From: Paraspadella gotoi
Taxonomy: Eukaryota > Chaetognatha
Reading direction: 5' to 3'
Length of the DNA: 64,000 nucleotides
Assembly (NCBI GenBank): GCA_051294375.1
Contig: CM119265.1
Span: forward strand, 10,864,338-10,928,337
Below the pieces are notes generated by a model that saw nothing but the letters and a program-made list of their open reading frames with translations, was not told where the DNA came from and ran no database searches. Both the position numbers and the translations under genes were made by a program. Positions 34,673-46,600 of the stretch are shown here, piece after piece. Each line of letters begins with the position of its first letter. Within the stretch, counting starts at the first letter, position 1.

Positions 34673-34982
34673 CGTTAAGATCGACTAAGTCATCTTATCT
34701 TTAATTCCATGTAAGGGGAAAGGAAAAAGGCATAACAAATTTAAAACGATTTGACAAAGGAATGAATTCAATTGTCTCCAATCGCAAAAGCTAAAAATTA
34801 TTTCCATATCAGTGCAACATAGAAAAAGGCAAAGATTGAAATACACTTGAATTATTAAAAAAAAGGACTAGTTGAACCCAGGACGAATAAGTTTTGATGT
34901 AGAACATAAGCGACGCTTAAGCACAATAAACCGATAATTTTTTTTCATTTTTTTTTCCTCCAGCAATTCGGGAGAAAGGCAA

Positions 34983-35583
34983 TCACTTCATGGCCACCAC
35001 CATGGAGATGAACTGCTCGTAGTGGATCTGGATCCACCCGTTGCGGTCGCGGTCGTGCGCCTGGAATCCGTTGGTCAGCGTCTGCAGAGTCACGCAGAGT
35101 TGGATGAAGTCGTCGAAGGCGATGACGCCAGAGTTTTTTCGATCGAATTTTTTGACGAAGAGCTGAACCGTCTGCGGTTGAAGATTGAAGCCCATTTGGC
35201 GCAGGGCCGCCCCTAATTCGTTGGGATCGATGAAGCCGGAGCCGTCGCGGTCGTAACTGCGGAAGGTCGTCTGCCAGTCAGTCACGTATTTCCAGAGTTG
35301 ACCGAATTCTGAAAGTGAAGGCGATGCGAAAAAAGATTATAAAGAAAATCTCGTAGTAAATAAAAAGGATTATTCGGATTAGTTAACTTGTCTCACCCTG
35401 AAAATTAATGGTTCCCGACTGATCCCTATCAAACATGATGATCATAAGCCTGAGTGTCTCGGGATTGAAAGGCGCCCAAGTGCCGTTCTTTAACGCATTG
35501 CCTAATTCTTGAGCCGTGATCTGACCAGATCTGTCCATGTCCACTTGGGAGAACATATTCCACAAAAACTGTTGGTCCGCCAT
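34983..35583 (-). CDS. PDCD6: PDCD6/ALG-2-like penta-EF-hand protein
   Basis: A calcium-sensing adaptor of ER exit sites, ESCRT and membrane repair (family knowledge). Exons 35397-35583 and 34983-35308 total 513 nt (170 aa). EF loops are visible at DMDRSGQITAQE (EF1), DRDQSGTINFQE (EF2), DRDGSGFIDPNE (EF3), DRKNSGVIAFDD (EF4) and DRDRNGWIQIHY (EF5). The WAPFNP segment and the order of loops match ALG-2 closely. The Gly/Pro-rich N-terminal extension of vertebrate PDCD6 is absent; the start MADQQFLW corresponds to the start of EF1. The MKRN2OS stop is only 156 bp upstream. Confidence 0.93.
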
Positions 35584-35738
35584 ATTCGCCGAAAGGTTTT
35601 TTTTTTGTTCCTTTGGGTTGAAATCCTTTTAACACACAATGTTTGGTTCTAATCAACAATAACAACAAACAAGTTAGTTGGCACATTTAAAATAAATCCG
35701 AAAACGTTACCCACAAAAAGAGACCAAAAAACATCAAA

Positions 35739-37667
35739 TCAAATTGAAATGGATTTGACGTCGTCGCCGTTGCAAACGACGAGTTTCTCCTCTTTCGTCT
35801 TCGTGTAGAGGGCGGCGTACTTCACGGCCGCCTTAACGGCGGGAAGCAGCCATCGCGCGGTGAAGGCTTCTCTCTGCTCGTCCCTCGACGTCGGGAAGTC
35901 GGAGGAAGGATCCAGGCGGCGGAGGAATCCGAGAACAAAGTCAAAGCAGTTATTGGCGTCGTCTGGGGAAAAGAAAAATAATTAAGAAATTAAAATATTT
36001 ACTACATTTCAAACTCATTCAAGTCAAATACTAACCGTCGTAAGTCAAGCAAGCCCCTTTGACATCGCCATCAATCGGGCGCGCCTCCTCCACGTGTCGC
36101 CGCAACGCTTCGTCCCAAACGTCTTCAGGCGATCGCTTCGGATTCGACCGCAAACGAAGTAAAGAGGGAGACGCGCGAAGGAGATCAAGGATGACGCAAT
36201 GGCGCCAGATCGAGTTTGAGGTCCGCACTCCGCCTAAAAAGAAAATCACATCCACCTCTTGGTCTAACGGGAAAAAAATATCATGGCAAGCGAATACTAA
36301 TCCAGATTCTAAGACTGAGGACGAATTCCCCCTCTATTAAAATCCGGTTTCGACGACGTCTTGATCTCATCTCATTTTTCTTATTATCATTATTTTTTTT
36401 TCAAAAAGAATTCTTTTTTTTTCATCGTTGGCGAAACTTTTCGCCAAAAAGTCTAGCCCGCGGCCGTTGAGAAACCCCGGCGCGTAATCAAGCAGAGCCT
36501 AATTCGATTTAATCTTTTCTCTCAACCACATCGAGAAGATTACTGTAACGACGCCGAGGGGGAGGTTCTCTCCAGCGCTTCGATACCCAAAAGTTCATTT
36601 CTCGCCGGAAAAAAAAAAATCCGAGTGCCGACTTTTCGATCGATCGGCAACAGAAATAGATTACATTTTTACTTAATGCAATTTACGAACTAATCCCGTA
36701 ATTTTTTTTTTATTTTAAAGATTTCTTTCGAAGTTGTTTGGCTTCGTAATTATTCAAAACAAGTCAGTCACCAGGACCATACCAGAGGACCACCACGACC
36801 AGCCCCTTCCCCATCCAACATACCTCTGTCAAAATCGTAGGCGATCCCATAGGAATCCGTGACTCCGACGTGCAAATCGTCGTACAACGCATAGTCACGC
36901 AAAAAGTCGCCCTTTGACGGTCGAACGAGGATCGAGCAAGGATGATCCGTCCCTCGGCGAAAGGGAGAAGGGAATCGAAAGGCGCGAAAGAAAACGGAAG
37001 ACGACGATCGAGATGGCAACGATGGCGCTCCCTCGTTGCAGTGATTACGTCGCCTTTTTTTCTGTTGTTCATAGTCAGATTGCTCTTTTGTCCAACCGAG
37101 ATCGAAAGGGTCGAAGTCATCCCTAAACGAGACGACGCGATCGAAATTCTCGATTGAAAAAGTTGAGTCGTCAGAGCGAAGGATTTTCGAAGAAATTCCA
37201 TCCTGGTTCTCGAGAGAACCCAATCCGGGATTCCGTTCCCGCCGAGCCCGGGTTCGCTGAGTAAACAAAACTGAGTCAACGGGGAAAGACGGGGAGTCGA
37301 GGGGGAAGGTAAGGTCAGGTGAGGAAGGAGACGACGACGAAGAAGAAGAAAGAGACGACCCGCAAAGAGGGCAAAAGGCCGGAAGAGTCAAGCAAAGAAT
37401 TTTCACGCCGACTTTGCAATGGGTGAAGCAAAGGAGAGGATCGTTCAATGGAGAGGAACAGTCGGAGGCGTAGGGAGAAGGGGAGGAATAGGAAGAAGGG
37501 GAGGAATAGAGAGAGGAATAGCGAGAGGGAGAAGAGTAGAAAGAAGGGTTTGTATAAAAGGAAGGATGCGAAGGTTCGGATGAAAAGTCGGAAAGATTCG
37601 AAACCGAAGAAGAGGCCGTCATTAAAAACGACATTTCCCCCCCCTTCGCTCTCGTTTGTTTGTTCAA
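35739..37667 (-). CDS. MKRN2OS: MKRN2OS-like protein with long Ser/Tyr-rich N-terminus
   Basis: Exons 36824-37667, 36036-36233 and 35739-35962 total 1,266 nt (421 aa). The match to vertebrate MKRN2OS is by remembered landmarks: CFTHC and FCPLCG at the start of the conserved part, SILVRPSKGDFLRDY, DDLHVGVTDSYGIAYDF, WRHCVILDLL and YDDDANNCFDFVLGFL. The molecular function is not established in any family member that I know. The first about 70 residues are an added low-complexity region of repeated YSSPS/SFYSSP units, so the true start could be further in; I chose the first in-frame ATG of the open exon. It sits between PDCD6 and NDUFAF8 on the same strand. Confidence 0.8.
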
Positions 37668-38379
37668 GTAGAGATCGACTGAAAAGGAAGACGAGAAACG
37701 AGGCGACGATCAAACAGGATTTCCTTTTTGTTCTTTTATTGACGGACGGAAGCGGCGCTGGAGTCGTCGTGGCCCCGGAGTGGCGAAGATTCAATCGAAG
37801 AGGGGGGGGACTGAAAGATTGGGTTGAACTTTTGGGGAGTTTTATTTTGTCAAAAATCTGTTAAAGTCCGTTTTTCCTCGATTTTTTTTTCCGAGTGACG
37901 GGTGTTCCAAGTTTTACGACGGCGAACACGACGAAATCGCCGAGTAAAGGATTTGAGTAAAGGATTTGAGGAAACGATCCCCAAAACGAAAATGAGATTT
38001 GAGGGATTATAATCCTGCTTTGCAACCATCTTCAAATAACTTAAAGTCCAGTCATTTCCGTTTCTTTGTCGCAGTCCTTTCATTAGATTCCCTTATATTT
38101 TGCATTCGGAAATAACGGCGGTTTATGGTTTTCGATAAGTTTCATTTTTTTGGACACTTGAGTGAAGAACTTTCAATTGTTTGTCTTGCGGTACGATTTT
38201 TTTTATCGAGGGAGCGATGGATAAACAGAGCGAGAAATTCCAAAGAATTTACGCCGCTGCATCGAAAGCTTTCGAATGACACTTGCCAACTTGGCATTAG
38301 ACAATTTGAATTTGAGTTTGGATTTTTTGTCTCCGTTTTGACAACCTTGGTCTGACAAGATCTCACTTCTGTTTCAACG
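37668..38379. other. Intergenic region between MKRN2OS and NDUFAF8
   Basis: About 710 bp. Short frames only; no repeat family recognised. It should hold the MKRN2OS promoter and the NDUFAF8 3' end. Confidence 0.5.
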
Positions 38380-38802
38380 TCATCTTGGCTTGATCTTCCT
38401 CTTAGCGGCGGCCTTCTGAAAGCAGTCCTTCAAGGCTCGAAACTCTTTGGCGCAATCGTCTTTGGCCGGATTCTCGCGCATGGCGACGCATTCTCCATAC
38501 ACCGTCGCCTCGCTTCGACAATCTGTCAAATTTTAAATTTATTCTTATATTTTTGTAGAAAAAGTTTTTCAATTTTTATTTTGGTCCAGGCTTAGGTGTT
38601 ATGATTATCATGAAATTATTAGCGTGTGACTAATTTATAATTATTTACATATTTATAACGAGAGAAAATTCAACCGCGAATGTTTTGAATGAAACCTAAA
38701 TGCAAACTAATGAATAATTCGCGTTTCTTAACCTTGGAGGAGAGTTGGAAAATTCTTCCACAATCGCTGATGAGCCGATCGTACCGATGATTGTCCCGAC
38801 AT
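38380..38802 (-). CDS. NDUFAF8: NDUFAF8-like twin CX9C mitochondrial protein
   Basis: Exons 38733-38802 and 38380-38522 total 213 nt (70 aa; human about 74). The protein has exact twin CX9C spacing: C-RSEATVYGE-C and C-AKEFRALKD-C. The surroundings (VYGECVAM, KDDCAKEFRALKDCFQKAAAK) match NDUFAF8/C17orf89, an intermembrane-space factor for assembly of complex I with NDUFAF5. The start is the only ATG giving a full helix-hairpin. It was missed by long-ORF logic because both exons are short. Confidence 0.85.
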
Positions 38803-38951
38803 ATTTTTAACTTTAAGAAGTCAAATTTAGTCTCAGCTAAAAAATATATTCATTATTCATTTATTAACCATCTGTAATAAAAAATAAAACGACAGTTTCA
38901 GTCGATGGCATAATAATCATTGAAACGCGAGGAGCAACTCAAGAGGTTTTC

Positions 38952-39661
38952 CTACTCCGATCGAGTCAAAAACTGAAAGCTGTCGTCCAAGACTTCTTGG
39001 AGATCAGGAAACCTCGCCAGCGCCTTCGCCTCATCAAGCTCGACCCACTTAAAATCCCGATGCTCGTCTGAGATGACGACGGGCGTCTCCGGGTCGATCA
39101 GCTCCGCCAACCAGTAGACGACGCGCTTGGGTTTCCCACGGGCGTAGTAGTTGAGCTCCTTGACGAAGCCATTGACGATGCGAAGGGCGGATGTGGGCAG
39201 GGCGGCTTCTTCCATTGTCTCTCTGGATAAAGATTAGATTAGATTAGATTTAGAAACCGCGAGTTACATGTTCCAAGTCGTTTCATTTATTTTTCGTTCT
39301 TCCGCTTATTCTTTCATTATTCTTTTATGAATTATCGGAGGTCGAAATATCTTAAAAAGTTAGCATCTGTTCACAACCTGTTAATAATATGTAATGAGAT
39401 AGCATTACTCTGGGACAATAATATTTTCATTTTCTCTCATTCATTTTGTTAATTCTTTTTTTCATCCGTTCCTTTCTTTTTAACTCTTAACTATTCCCTC
39501 TCTCCTTTCCACCTGTAGGCAGCCTCCATCTCCTCTTCACCCGGATCCAAGTGGCCCTTAGGCGGGGACCACAAGTTCTCTTCAGAGGAGGCGTGAAGGA
39601 GAAGGAATTGAATTCGGGCGGCGACGCGACGAAATATCACAAAACCCGCGGCCACCAGCAT
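38952..39661 (-). CDS. NUDT2: NUDT2-like diadenosine tetraphosphate hydrolase
   Basis: A Nudix hydrolase cleaving Ap4A to ATP and AMP. Exons 39513-39661 and 38952-39222 total 420 nt (139 aa; human 147). The N-terminus VAAGFVIFRR and the later KELNYYARGKPKRVVYWLAEL and SDEHRDFKWVEL match NUDT2 well. The Nudix box spans the intron: GHLDPGEEEMEAAYR then ETMEEAAL. Catalytic glutamates (REx2EE) are kept, but the usual glycine of the EEXG element is alanine here, with a threonine at the preceding hydrophobic position. It lies 150 bp upstream of NDUFAF8. Confidence 0.92.
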
Positions 39662-39853
39662 TTTGGTTGAGACCGGGATTTTCGCGGCATCGAAAACACA
39701 GTCGATCGGGATTTCGGGAAAGTTTAGAAGCGAAGATCGAGCGAAGATAGAGAGAAAAGTTTTCCCAACTGTCGAAAGTTCGACTCGTTTTTCAGAGTCA
39801 AAGATCGAGTCAAAGCTGATTCTTTCTTTTTTTGTCTTTCTAAACTCTTAAGT

Positions 39854-40334
39854 TTATCTCTTCGTTGTTTTTTTCTTTTCCAAATTGGCTTTACGATTTC
39901 GCTCCAATTCCGCCTTTAGGCATCTGTCCATCGCAAATTTGACGTCATTGCAGACTCCTATTTTGGGGGAGGGGTAATTGGGTACTCAAGAGTTACCTAA
40001 AGCATACAACCTGGATTGAGGAGGGAATCTGGTTGTGACCAAATTTAAGTCAATATAGCTAACTTTTTCAATCGGTAACAAAATGACACTAGCAAATTTA
40101 AGATTAAAAGAGAGTAAAAACATCGTATATTTTTATAGTTTATCATTCATATAATTACATCGAAAACTAATCACTGACTGACCATTAACCAAAGGATGGC
40201 AAGGCAGAGCAAGGCATTGCCTTACCGGTAAATTTGAGAAAGGGATTGCTTTCGTGACACTCTTGGTACTCACGAATCAAACGGTTGCACTCTTCAGTGT
40301 GACGATAAGGACTTTTGTCCGCTTGAGACGCCAT
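39854..40334 (-). CDS. CMC2: CMC2-like twin CX9C mitochondrial protein
   Basis: Exons 40226-40334 and 39854-39957 total 213 nt (70 aa). Twin CX9C pairs are C-NRLIREYQE-C and C-NDVKFAMDR-C. The HTEECN start and FLKFTGVCNDV match CMC2, an intermembrane-space protein linked to cytochrome c oxidase biogenesis. The C-terminus is a short basic helix (NLEKKKTTKR). The ATG is preceded by an in-phase start context and no longer reading is available upstream. The NUDT2 start is 193 bp downstream. Confidence 0.88.
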
Positions 40335-40655
40335 TGATACATGTCTTTTCTGAACGTCAAAGTTAATAAATCTTTATTCATTAGCTGAAATTAAAAAAAA
40401 ATTCAATAAACAATAAACTGATCGTCACGAGCACGACAAATTTATTTGCAATCTCGTCGCATGCTCTCGTAAAATGTCGTAAGTCGTGTTGGCGGCGAAA
40501 AACCGAAAAAAAATGGGTGAGTTTATGTATCGAGGGTGAGATCCGAATTAGAAATGTGACTCGAACAGCAAAGTTATCTGGAATGACGATCGAATGAATG
40601 ATCCGGCTAATATCACTGCGGATCGCTTTCGGTACAGGGATATGAAGTCGGTCGA

Positions 40656-43600
40656 TCACTCGGTGGCGCTCTCCCCATCGACGAGGGTCCCGTTAACAGA
40701 GTCAATCACTTCCTCTGTTTTGTTATTTTCTCCGACTTTTTCCTTCTCTTCTTTTTTATCTTCGTCCTTTTCAATTTGTCCGTTCGCCTCTTCACCCTTC
40801 GCCTTCTTTTTCCAAAATTGATCTTTAATCTTCGTGAGGATTTTCTTCATCGTCCCGTCGGATTCTTCGTCGAGAGCGACGCGGACGAAGCTTCGAGTCG
40901 CCTGGGCCAACGGAAGGGATCGATTAATTCTATAAAGTGAAGGGAGCCTTAATCGACCATAGCCAGTAGGGTGGAGTGATGAAAAGATTGAGCGATGGAA
41001 CAATGTTTTTTTGCTGCCTTTGTATGTAATAAAAAATAATTAAGCTCTTTATCAAAAAAAAATTGCATAACAGTAACATTAATTGAATTTTTTTATAGTA
41101 ATATCCTTATAAAATCATAAAATTTCAAAATCATATTTTTTTAATTTTAAATTCGCCGGAAAAAACTGAAAAACTTTTTTAAAATATGTTACATAATATT
41201 TTTATAGCTATATATATAGATGCAAAAAATGACCAAAACGTTTCATCATATAATAGTTTCGACTAAAAAGAGTAAAAAAGTAAAAAAAAATTGACTTTTT
41301 TCCTATTTTTGACGCGGAAGACATTGAAACTTTTAATAACATATTTTATATTTATGATCTAACTTTTTATGTAGAATCAGAATCTTTAATAAACATTTTT
41401 TTAACAATTTTTTTGAAAATTTATGATTTAATAAGGATATTACTAGGGATATTACTAGATATTACTAGTCTGGTGATTTTTTATTTTTATTTAAAAAAAA
41501 TTTTTTCACATGCTGTCATATAGCAGACATCGTTAGCTTTCATATGATACCTATAATGATGCATTAAAATTATTTTATGATAGCAATATGACATAAGAAA
41601 AAAAATTGTGATAATTTTTTTCTGCCAGGCCTCGTAGACACAGCTAAATCTTAAAATTTAAAAATCTGAAAATACAGTCTTTTAGCCCTATGTCAGTAGT
41701 TTTTAAATCAGGGGGAACAAAGTTTGAACTCCTAAATTATCATATTTAAATCATATGTTTTTTAAGGTTCCTACATGAATTTTTTAAATTTTTTTGTTTT
41801 CAAATAAATGATAATCATTATGTGTTTAATTTAATTTCAAAAGTTGTTATACTTTTGACTAAGATTCCGATCAAGATTTTTAAAAAAATCCTTTGAAACA
41901 TTTTAAAAAAATTATATGGAAAAGATGCCCCATAATTATGGATTTAATATGATACTATGGTGGACTAAAATCCACCAACCGTTCATCAGCGGCCATTGGT
42001 GCCGGAGGCAAGTTATTCGCCTCCCAACCCAAAGGTCCGGGGTTCTAGCCCGGTGGCCGCCTAGCAGTTAAGAGGGACGGGGCGCTTAACCCGCCTGTAA
42101 CATGGTGTTACAGCCTGATCCGAAGCTCAGGGACTGCTTATATTGAACGGTTCTGTCATTAACACTTATCAATAATTACTGTCTCTTCAATACCAGTCTC
42201 ATCGTTCTATCATTTTTGGTTCAAAAGATATCAAAGAAAATCAATTTTTTATTACCAATTTATGGTTCCGTATGGAACCGGGATTCTTCATGGTTCGTCC
42301 CCACCAACAAGTGAGCATCTGCTCTGCAAACGCGACATCTCCCGAGAGAAAAACGAAGAGGAATCCTCCTCTTCCCCGCCTTCTCTTCCCCCTCCTGTAC
42401 GCTACCTCAGTACGCCGTCACGAGACAGAATCACTCATAACCAAGCAAACCAAGAGGGGGGAATCCCGCGAAGACTTCCGGTGAAGCGCCACGCCCACTT
42501 GACCGGACGTCGTGGGGATGAGAAACCGCAAAAAACCAGTCCATGGACGAAAACCGGGTCTGGAGAAACTGACGGCCGGACGAGGCAACGGCCGAAAGAG
42601 CTGTCAGGCGTCCCTGGAGCCTCGCCCCTATGCTTGAGAGGCGGCAAAGACTTGCAAGGCCAGTAGGGACGGCGAGCAGGAATACGCGGACTGCCACGCC
42701 CACGCTTGCGGCTAGCAGAACAGGCGCAATTGTGTGGTGCCCCGGAGCGGAGAAGCGAAGAATGGAATGCTTGAGTGATGTCTGAGTGATGTCTGAGTGA
42801 TGTCCAAAAAGGAATGCCGTGGAGGGCGGAGAACTGGACAGAACTGTCTGAGATCCGAAGGGGCAGAGTCGACAACTAAGCGCCAAGACTCGAAAGGGCC
42901 AAACCAAAAATCGCCGCCAAACCCGACGAGGCGTCTCCAAGGGGCTTGGCAAGATCGTCATGGTGGCCTGCGTCCACTGCACCGGGCCCCTCCGAGCGAA
43001 GGGCCTGTGGCGAATTCACAGGCCTCAACTATGAGGCGAAGAGCGTCAGCGACAGAAAGGACAGCATGAGCGGATGCTCCGGCGTCTCTCATGATGCGCT
43101 CAAAAGCCTTGAAAGTGCGCGTCGTCTTGGAGTCCTTCCGAACGGCGTCGAACTGAGCGGCAAGGCAACTCTTGAGCAGGAGGACGAAATTCCGCCGGCG
43201 AAGAGACATCTGACCAGCGCCTGAAACGCGTGTTGGCGGAAAACACGTCCCACAACGGTAAAAGAACGTCATCCTGGCCAACTCTGCGCAAGTCCCTCCA
43301 CTGCTGCAAAACCCACTCCGAAGGCTGCACAGAAGCACGACGAGACAGGAAGTTGTCAAACCCCTCAACAGACTCTTCAGAGGAGGAACCCTTCTCTGAT
43401 CCGGAAACGGAGGCATCATTGTCGACTCGCGCAGGTGGGGCTCGAGGGAGGTAGGCGTGACACTCACCCTCGGAGCGTGAAGGCCGATCCGCCGCCGAAG
43501 AGGCCGCCAAAGAAAGCAAAGATTCCAAGTCGCTGGCATACAAACGAAGACCGACGAAGAACAGCGAATGGCAAACGGGGGCGTCCAAGAACCATGAAGA

Positions 43601-46600
43601 AAACGTACATGGAAAAAAAAAGAGAAATCATTGAAAAATGACAGTCTCAAAAAGAACCCCCCAAAAAAAACACCCCACCAAACAAGAACAAGCGAGCCTG
43701 AGCCGCCCTCCACCACCGGTGGTGCCAGGGGTGGACGGTGGGTGGTTGTTGGTGGGGAAGAACCATGAAGAATTTCGGTTCCATTCGGAACCATAAATTC
43801 TATCATGTAGTTCTTCCCAACCAACAAGTGAGCCTGTAACAAGACCAGGCGAAGGCCCGACAAAAACAAACAAAGTTGAGTTAGGTGGGGCACAGGAGGA
43901 AAACCCCTCTGTACGCCGAATGTACGCCAAAGAAGGCGAAAAACCAAAAAAGAAAAAAGAGAAACTCACCGCCGAAGGCTCTCCAACTCGGAACGAGACG
44001 AGCAGAGAAACTCCTTAAATTTGCGACGAACGCTAGAGAAAGCGTTGCTAATTTTGAGAAGAACTGCCTCCATCTGAGAAGGCATGGCCTCGGCCTGACC
44101 AGAACAGCCCGGAATGGCTGGCGATGGAGGCGGCGGCGGAAGAGACATGAGGGTAGACGAGTTGAAAAACACACGCCTCAGTCCAAAAAGCGGCGGAAGA
44201 GACATGAGGGTAGACGAGTTGAAAAACACGCCTCAGTCCAAAAAATAGAGCGTACCGGACAAACAAGGGGGCCGAAAACAAAGTTCTTCCCCCCTGCAGC
44301 CGTACTGTGAGCACTGGGCAAACAAGGGGGCCGAAGCAAGGTTCTTCCCCCCACAGCCGCGCAGGGTGCATCGAGGGCAAGCAAGAGGGCCGAATCAAGG
44401 TTCTTCCCTCCGAAGCCACGCACAACGAAGACGGAGAAAAAAAGGCGGCCGTGAAGAGAGAACTTCAAACAGCCACGTGTCGAAGAATATCTGTATTCTG
44501 AACTCCAAAAAAGAGAAACGAAAAATATGCAGAATTATTCAACAAAAATAATCAAAAAAATATTTTCGAAAAAAACCGGGAGACTGAGCGCAAAAGCGCG
44601 AACAAAAGAAGTGATTCTGTCTCGTGACGGCGTACTGAGGTAGCGTACGGGAGGGGGAAGAGAAGGCGGGGAAGAGGAGGATTCCGCTTCGTTTTTCTCT
44701 CGGGAGATGTCGCGTTTGCAGAGCAGATGCTCACTTGTTGGTGAGGAAGAACTACATGATAGAATTGACACGGCCAAAGCTAAAAATTTAAGTGGAACCA
44801 AACCAAACAACTTGCTTTCAAGGCATATCGCGTCTATGCGCGTCTACGTAGGTCAATTTTAAAAACAGATTTGGAATCCTCAAACGCATATTTACTAGTA
44901 ACCTGACGACATCAAGTGACGGAAGTTTTGTTCTCTTATTATATCAAAAAGAAAAATTAATTCTAATATTTTTAGTTAATATCTATCAATTTCAATGAAA
45001 AAAAGGAACTAGTTATATTGCATGTGATTGAACAATGTTTTCGCAATAATAATTTTATCAATTTTATGTATTTTGTAAGTATTTTAAGTATTTTTATTCA
45101 TTGAGTAAAATAACAACTTTTTTATTCGCTAATTTTTATCTCGGACGCTTAACACCAGACTTCCCTACTACTCAATTTATACATTTTGAAGTATACTTTT
45201 AATGGACAAAACATTTCTTATACCCAAATAATTAATTTTTTAATATTTATTTATAAATAGGAAAGGCCAAAATTTTTTTAATAATTTTTAAATTTTAAGA
45301 CCAGATTCAGATAGCTCATAAAAAGTTGTCTGCACAAAGAATAATTCTTTTTTAAATATTTTCATGATAAGTGAGTCAAAAATAAGAAAAACCGTAAAAA
45401 ATCATCAGCATCATCTATCGATGATTTTATCAGTTTTTTTATATTTTCACATAGAAAACGTAAGAATTTTTAAAAGCTGTAATTATATTTCTTGTTTAAC
45501 TTTTTATGCTGTATCATAATCCACCCAAAAAATTTAAAATTTCAAAAATTTTTTTTTATAATGTAAAAAAGACAAGTAATATTTAATGTATTAATCAAGA
45601 CGTATAATGTACATTTTTTTTGAAAATGAATGCTTAAATATTTAGTCAAGACAACTAAAAATACTTTGCTAATAGTCGAAATTTTATATTATCTCTGGAG
45701 TTGGTCCCTAATATTACTAGGATACTGTTCCCCAAACAATATAAGCAAAATATTTTTTGTACTCCTTAATCGTACTATCTCACGTCTAAATATCTTTGTT
45801 CACTCAAATAAAATTTATGTTAGCAAGTGCTCCACTCTAATAGCCAGTCATTGTCAAAACTGTCCATATTCAGCTTATTTATTGAATAAGCGGATGACCA
45901 TTGACCAATTAACAAAAAAAAAAAACGTTTCAAAAACCTGATTGTGAATTGTCCCGAATGCTATGGCCACGGCGGTGCTGACGAGGCAAATGACGTTGTA
46001 GGGCATGGAAAAGTCGGGCGTAGGCATGGTGACGAGGAGAGGGTCCGCGTAAATGCGGACCGGGAAAGACTTGGCGCCGTCGTCGAACACGGTCGACAGG
46101 ACCGAACTGGAGGAAGTCACGGACGGCGCCGGAATTTGGGCGCCGGAAAATAAGACGGCGGTGATGACGGACGACGCCACGTAGAATCCGTGGTTGGCGT
46201 CAGGCGGGTACGCCGTCCACTTGAGAAACGCCCTAGGAAAAAAAATACTCATCGGCCAAGGGAGTTTTAAAAAAATTATAAATAAAGATCGAACTCACTT
46301 TTCAAACTCGTAGGTGATTCTGACCGAAGATCGAGAGGGAATCGTGAAGGCTAATTCCATCAGTGTCGACCTCTCGTTGTCTTTCGACGGAAGATAATGA
46401 AGATACAAGGGGGCGATCGGTTTCGTGGCTGACTGAGATTCTGCGGCAGAAAATGGAGGAATTAAGAGAACTACAGCCAACTACTACCAAATCAAAATTA
46501 CAAATCCCGCACACACCTTTAGCGAGGAGCCAGAGCTGCAGGGTGTGATAAAACGTCCTGAGGTACCAAGGAACAGTCTCCATCAGCAGGACGGTTGCGT

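Larger units (their letters stand above)
42257..44766 (-). mobile_element. DIRS-like retroelement candidate, non-autonomous
   Basis: The element begins and ends with AATT. The left 54 bp (42257-42310) are complementary to 43746-43799 at about 50 positions. The right 37 bp (44730-44766) are complementary to 43796-43832 at 35 positions. These two internal copies are joined at one shared AATT, which is the plan of the internal complementary region in DIRS elements. The ends are also long inverted repeats of each other (42305-42430 against 44610-44735). No reverse transcriptase or tyrosine recombinase is seen in its 2.5 kb; a gag-like reading frame is on the minus strand. Confidence 0.6.
40967..45839. 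mobile_element. hAT-like element 2 in the last PIGT intron, with nested insertions
   Basis: It has the same ends as element 1: TAGGGTGGAGTGATG on the left and GCTCCACTCTA on the right. A perfect 8-bp duplication ATAGCCAG flanks it (40959-40966 and 45840-45847). The hAT body is recognisable at 40967-41450 and 45705-45839. The middle is later material bounded by a repeated ATATTACTAG, which includes a SINE (41957) and a DIRS-like element (42257-44766). No transposase is seen. Confidence 0.88.

Noticed and set aside
42257-44766. Two separate back-to-back TIR transposons (42257-43799 and 43796-44766)
   Set aside because: They would have to abut exactly, sharing AATT, with outer ends that are also inverted copies of each other over about 130 bp. 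One element with an internal complementary region explains this more simply; not excluded.
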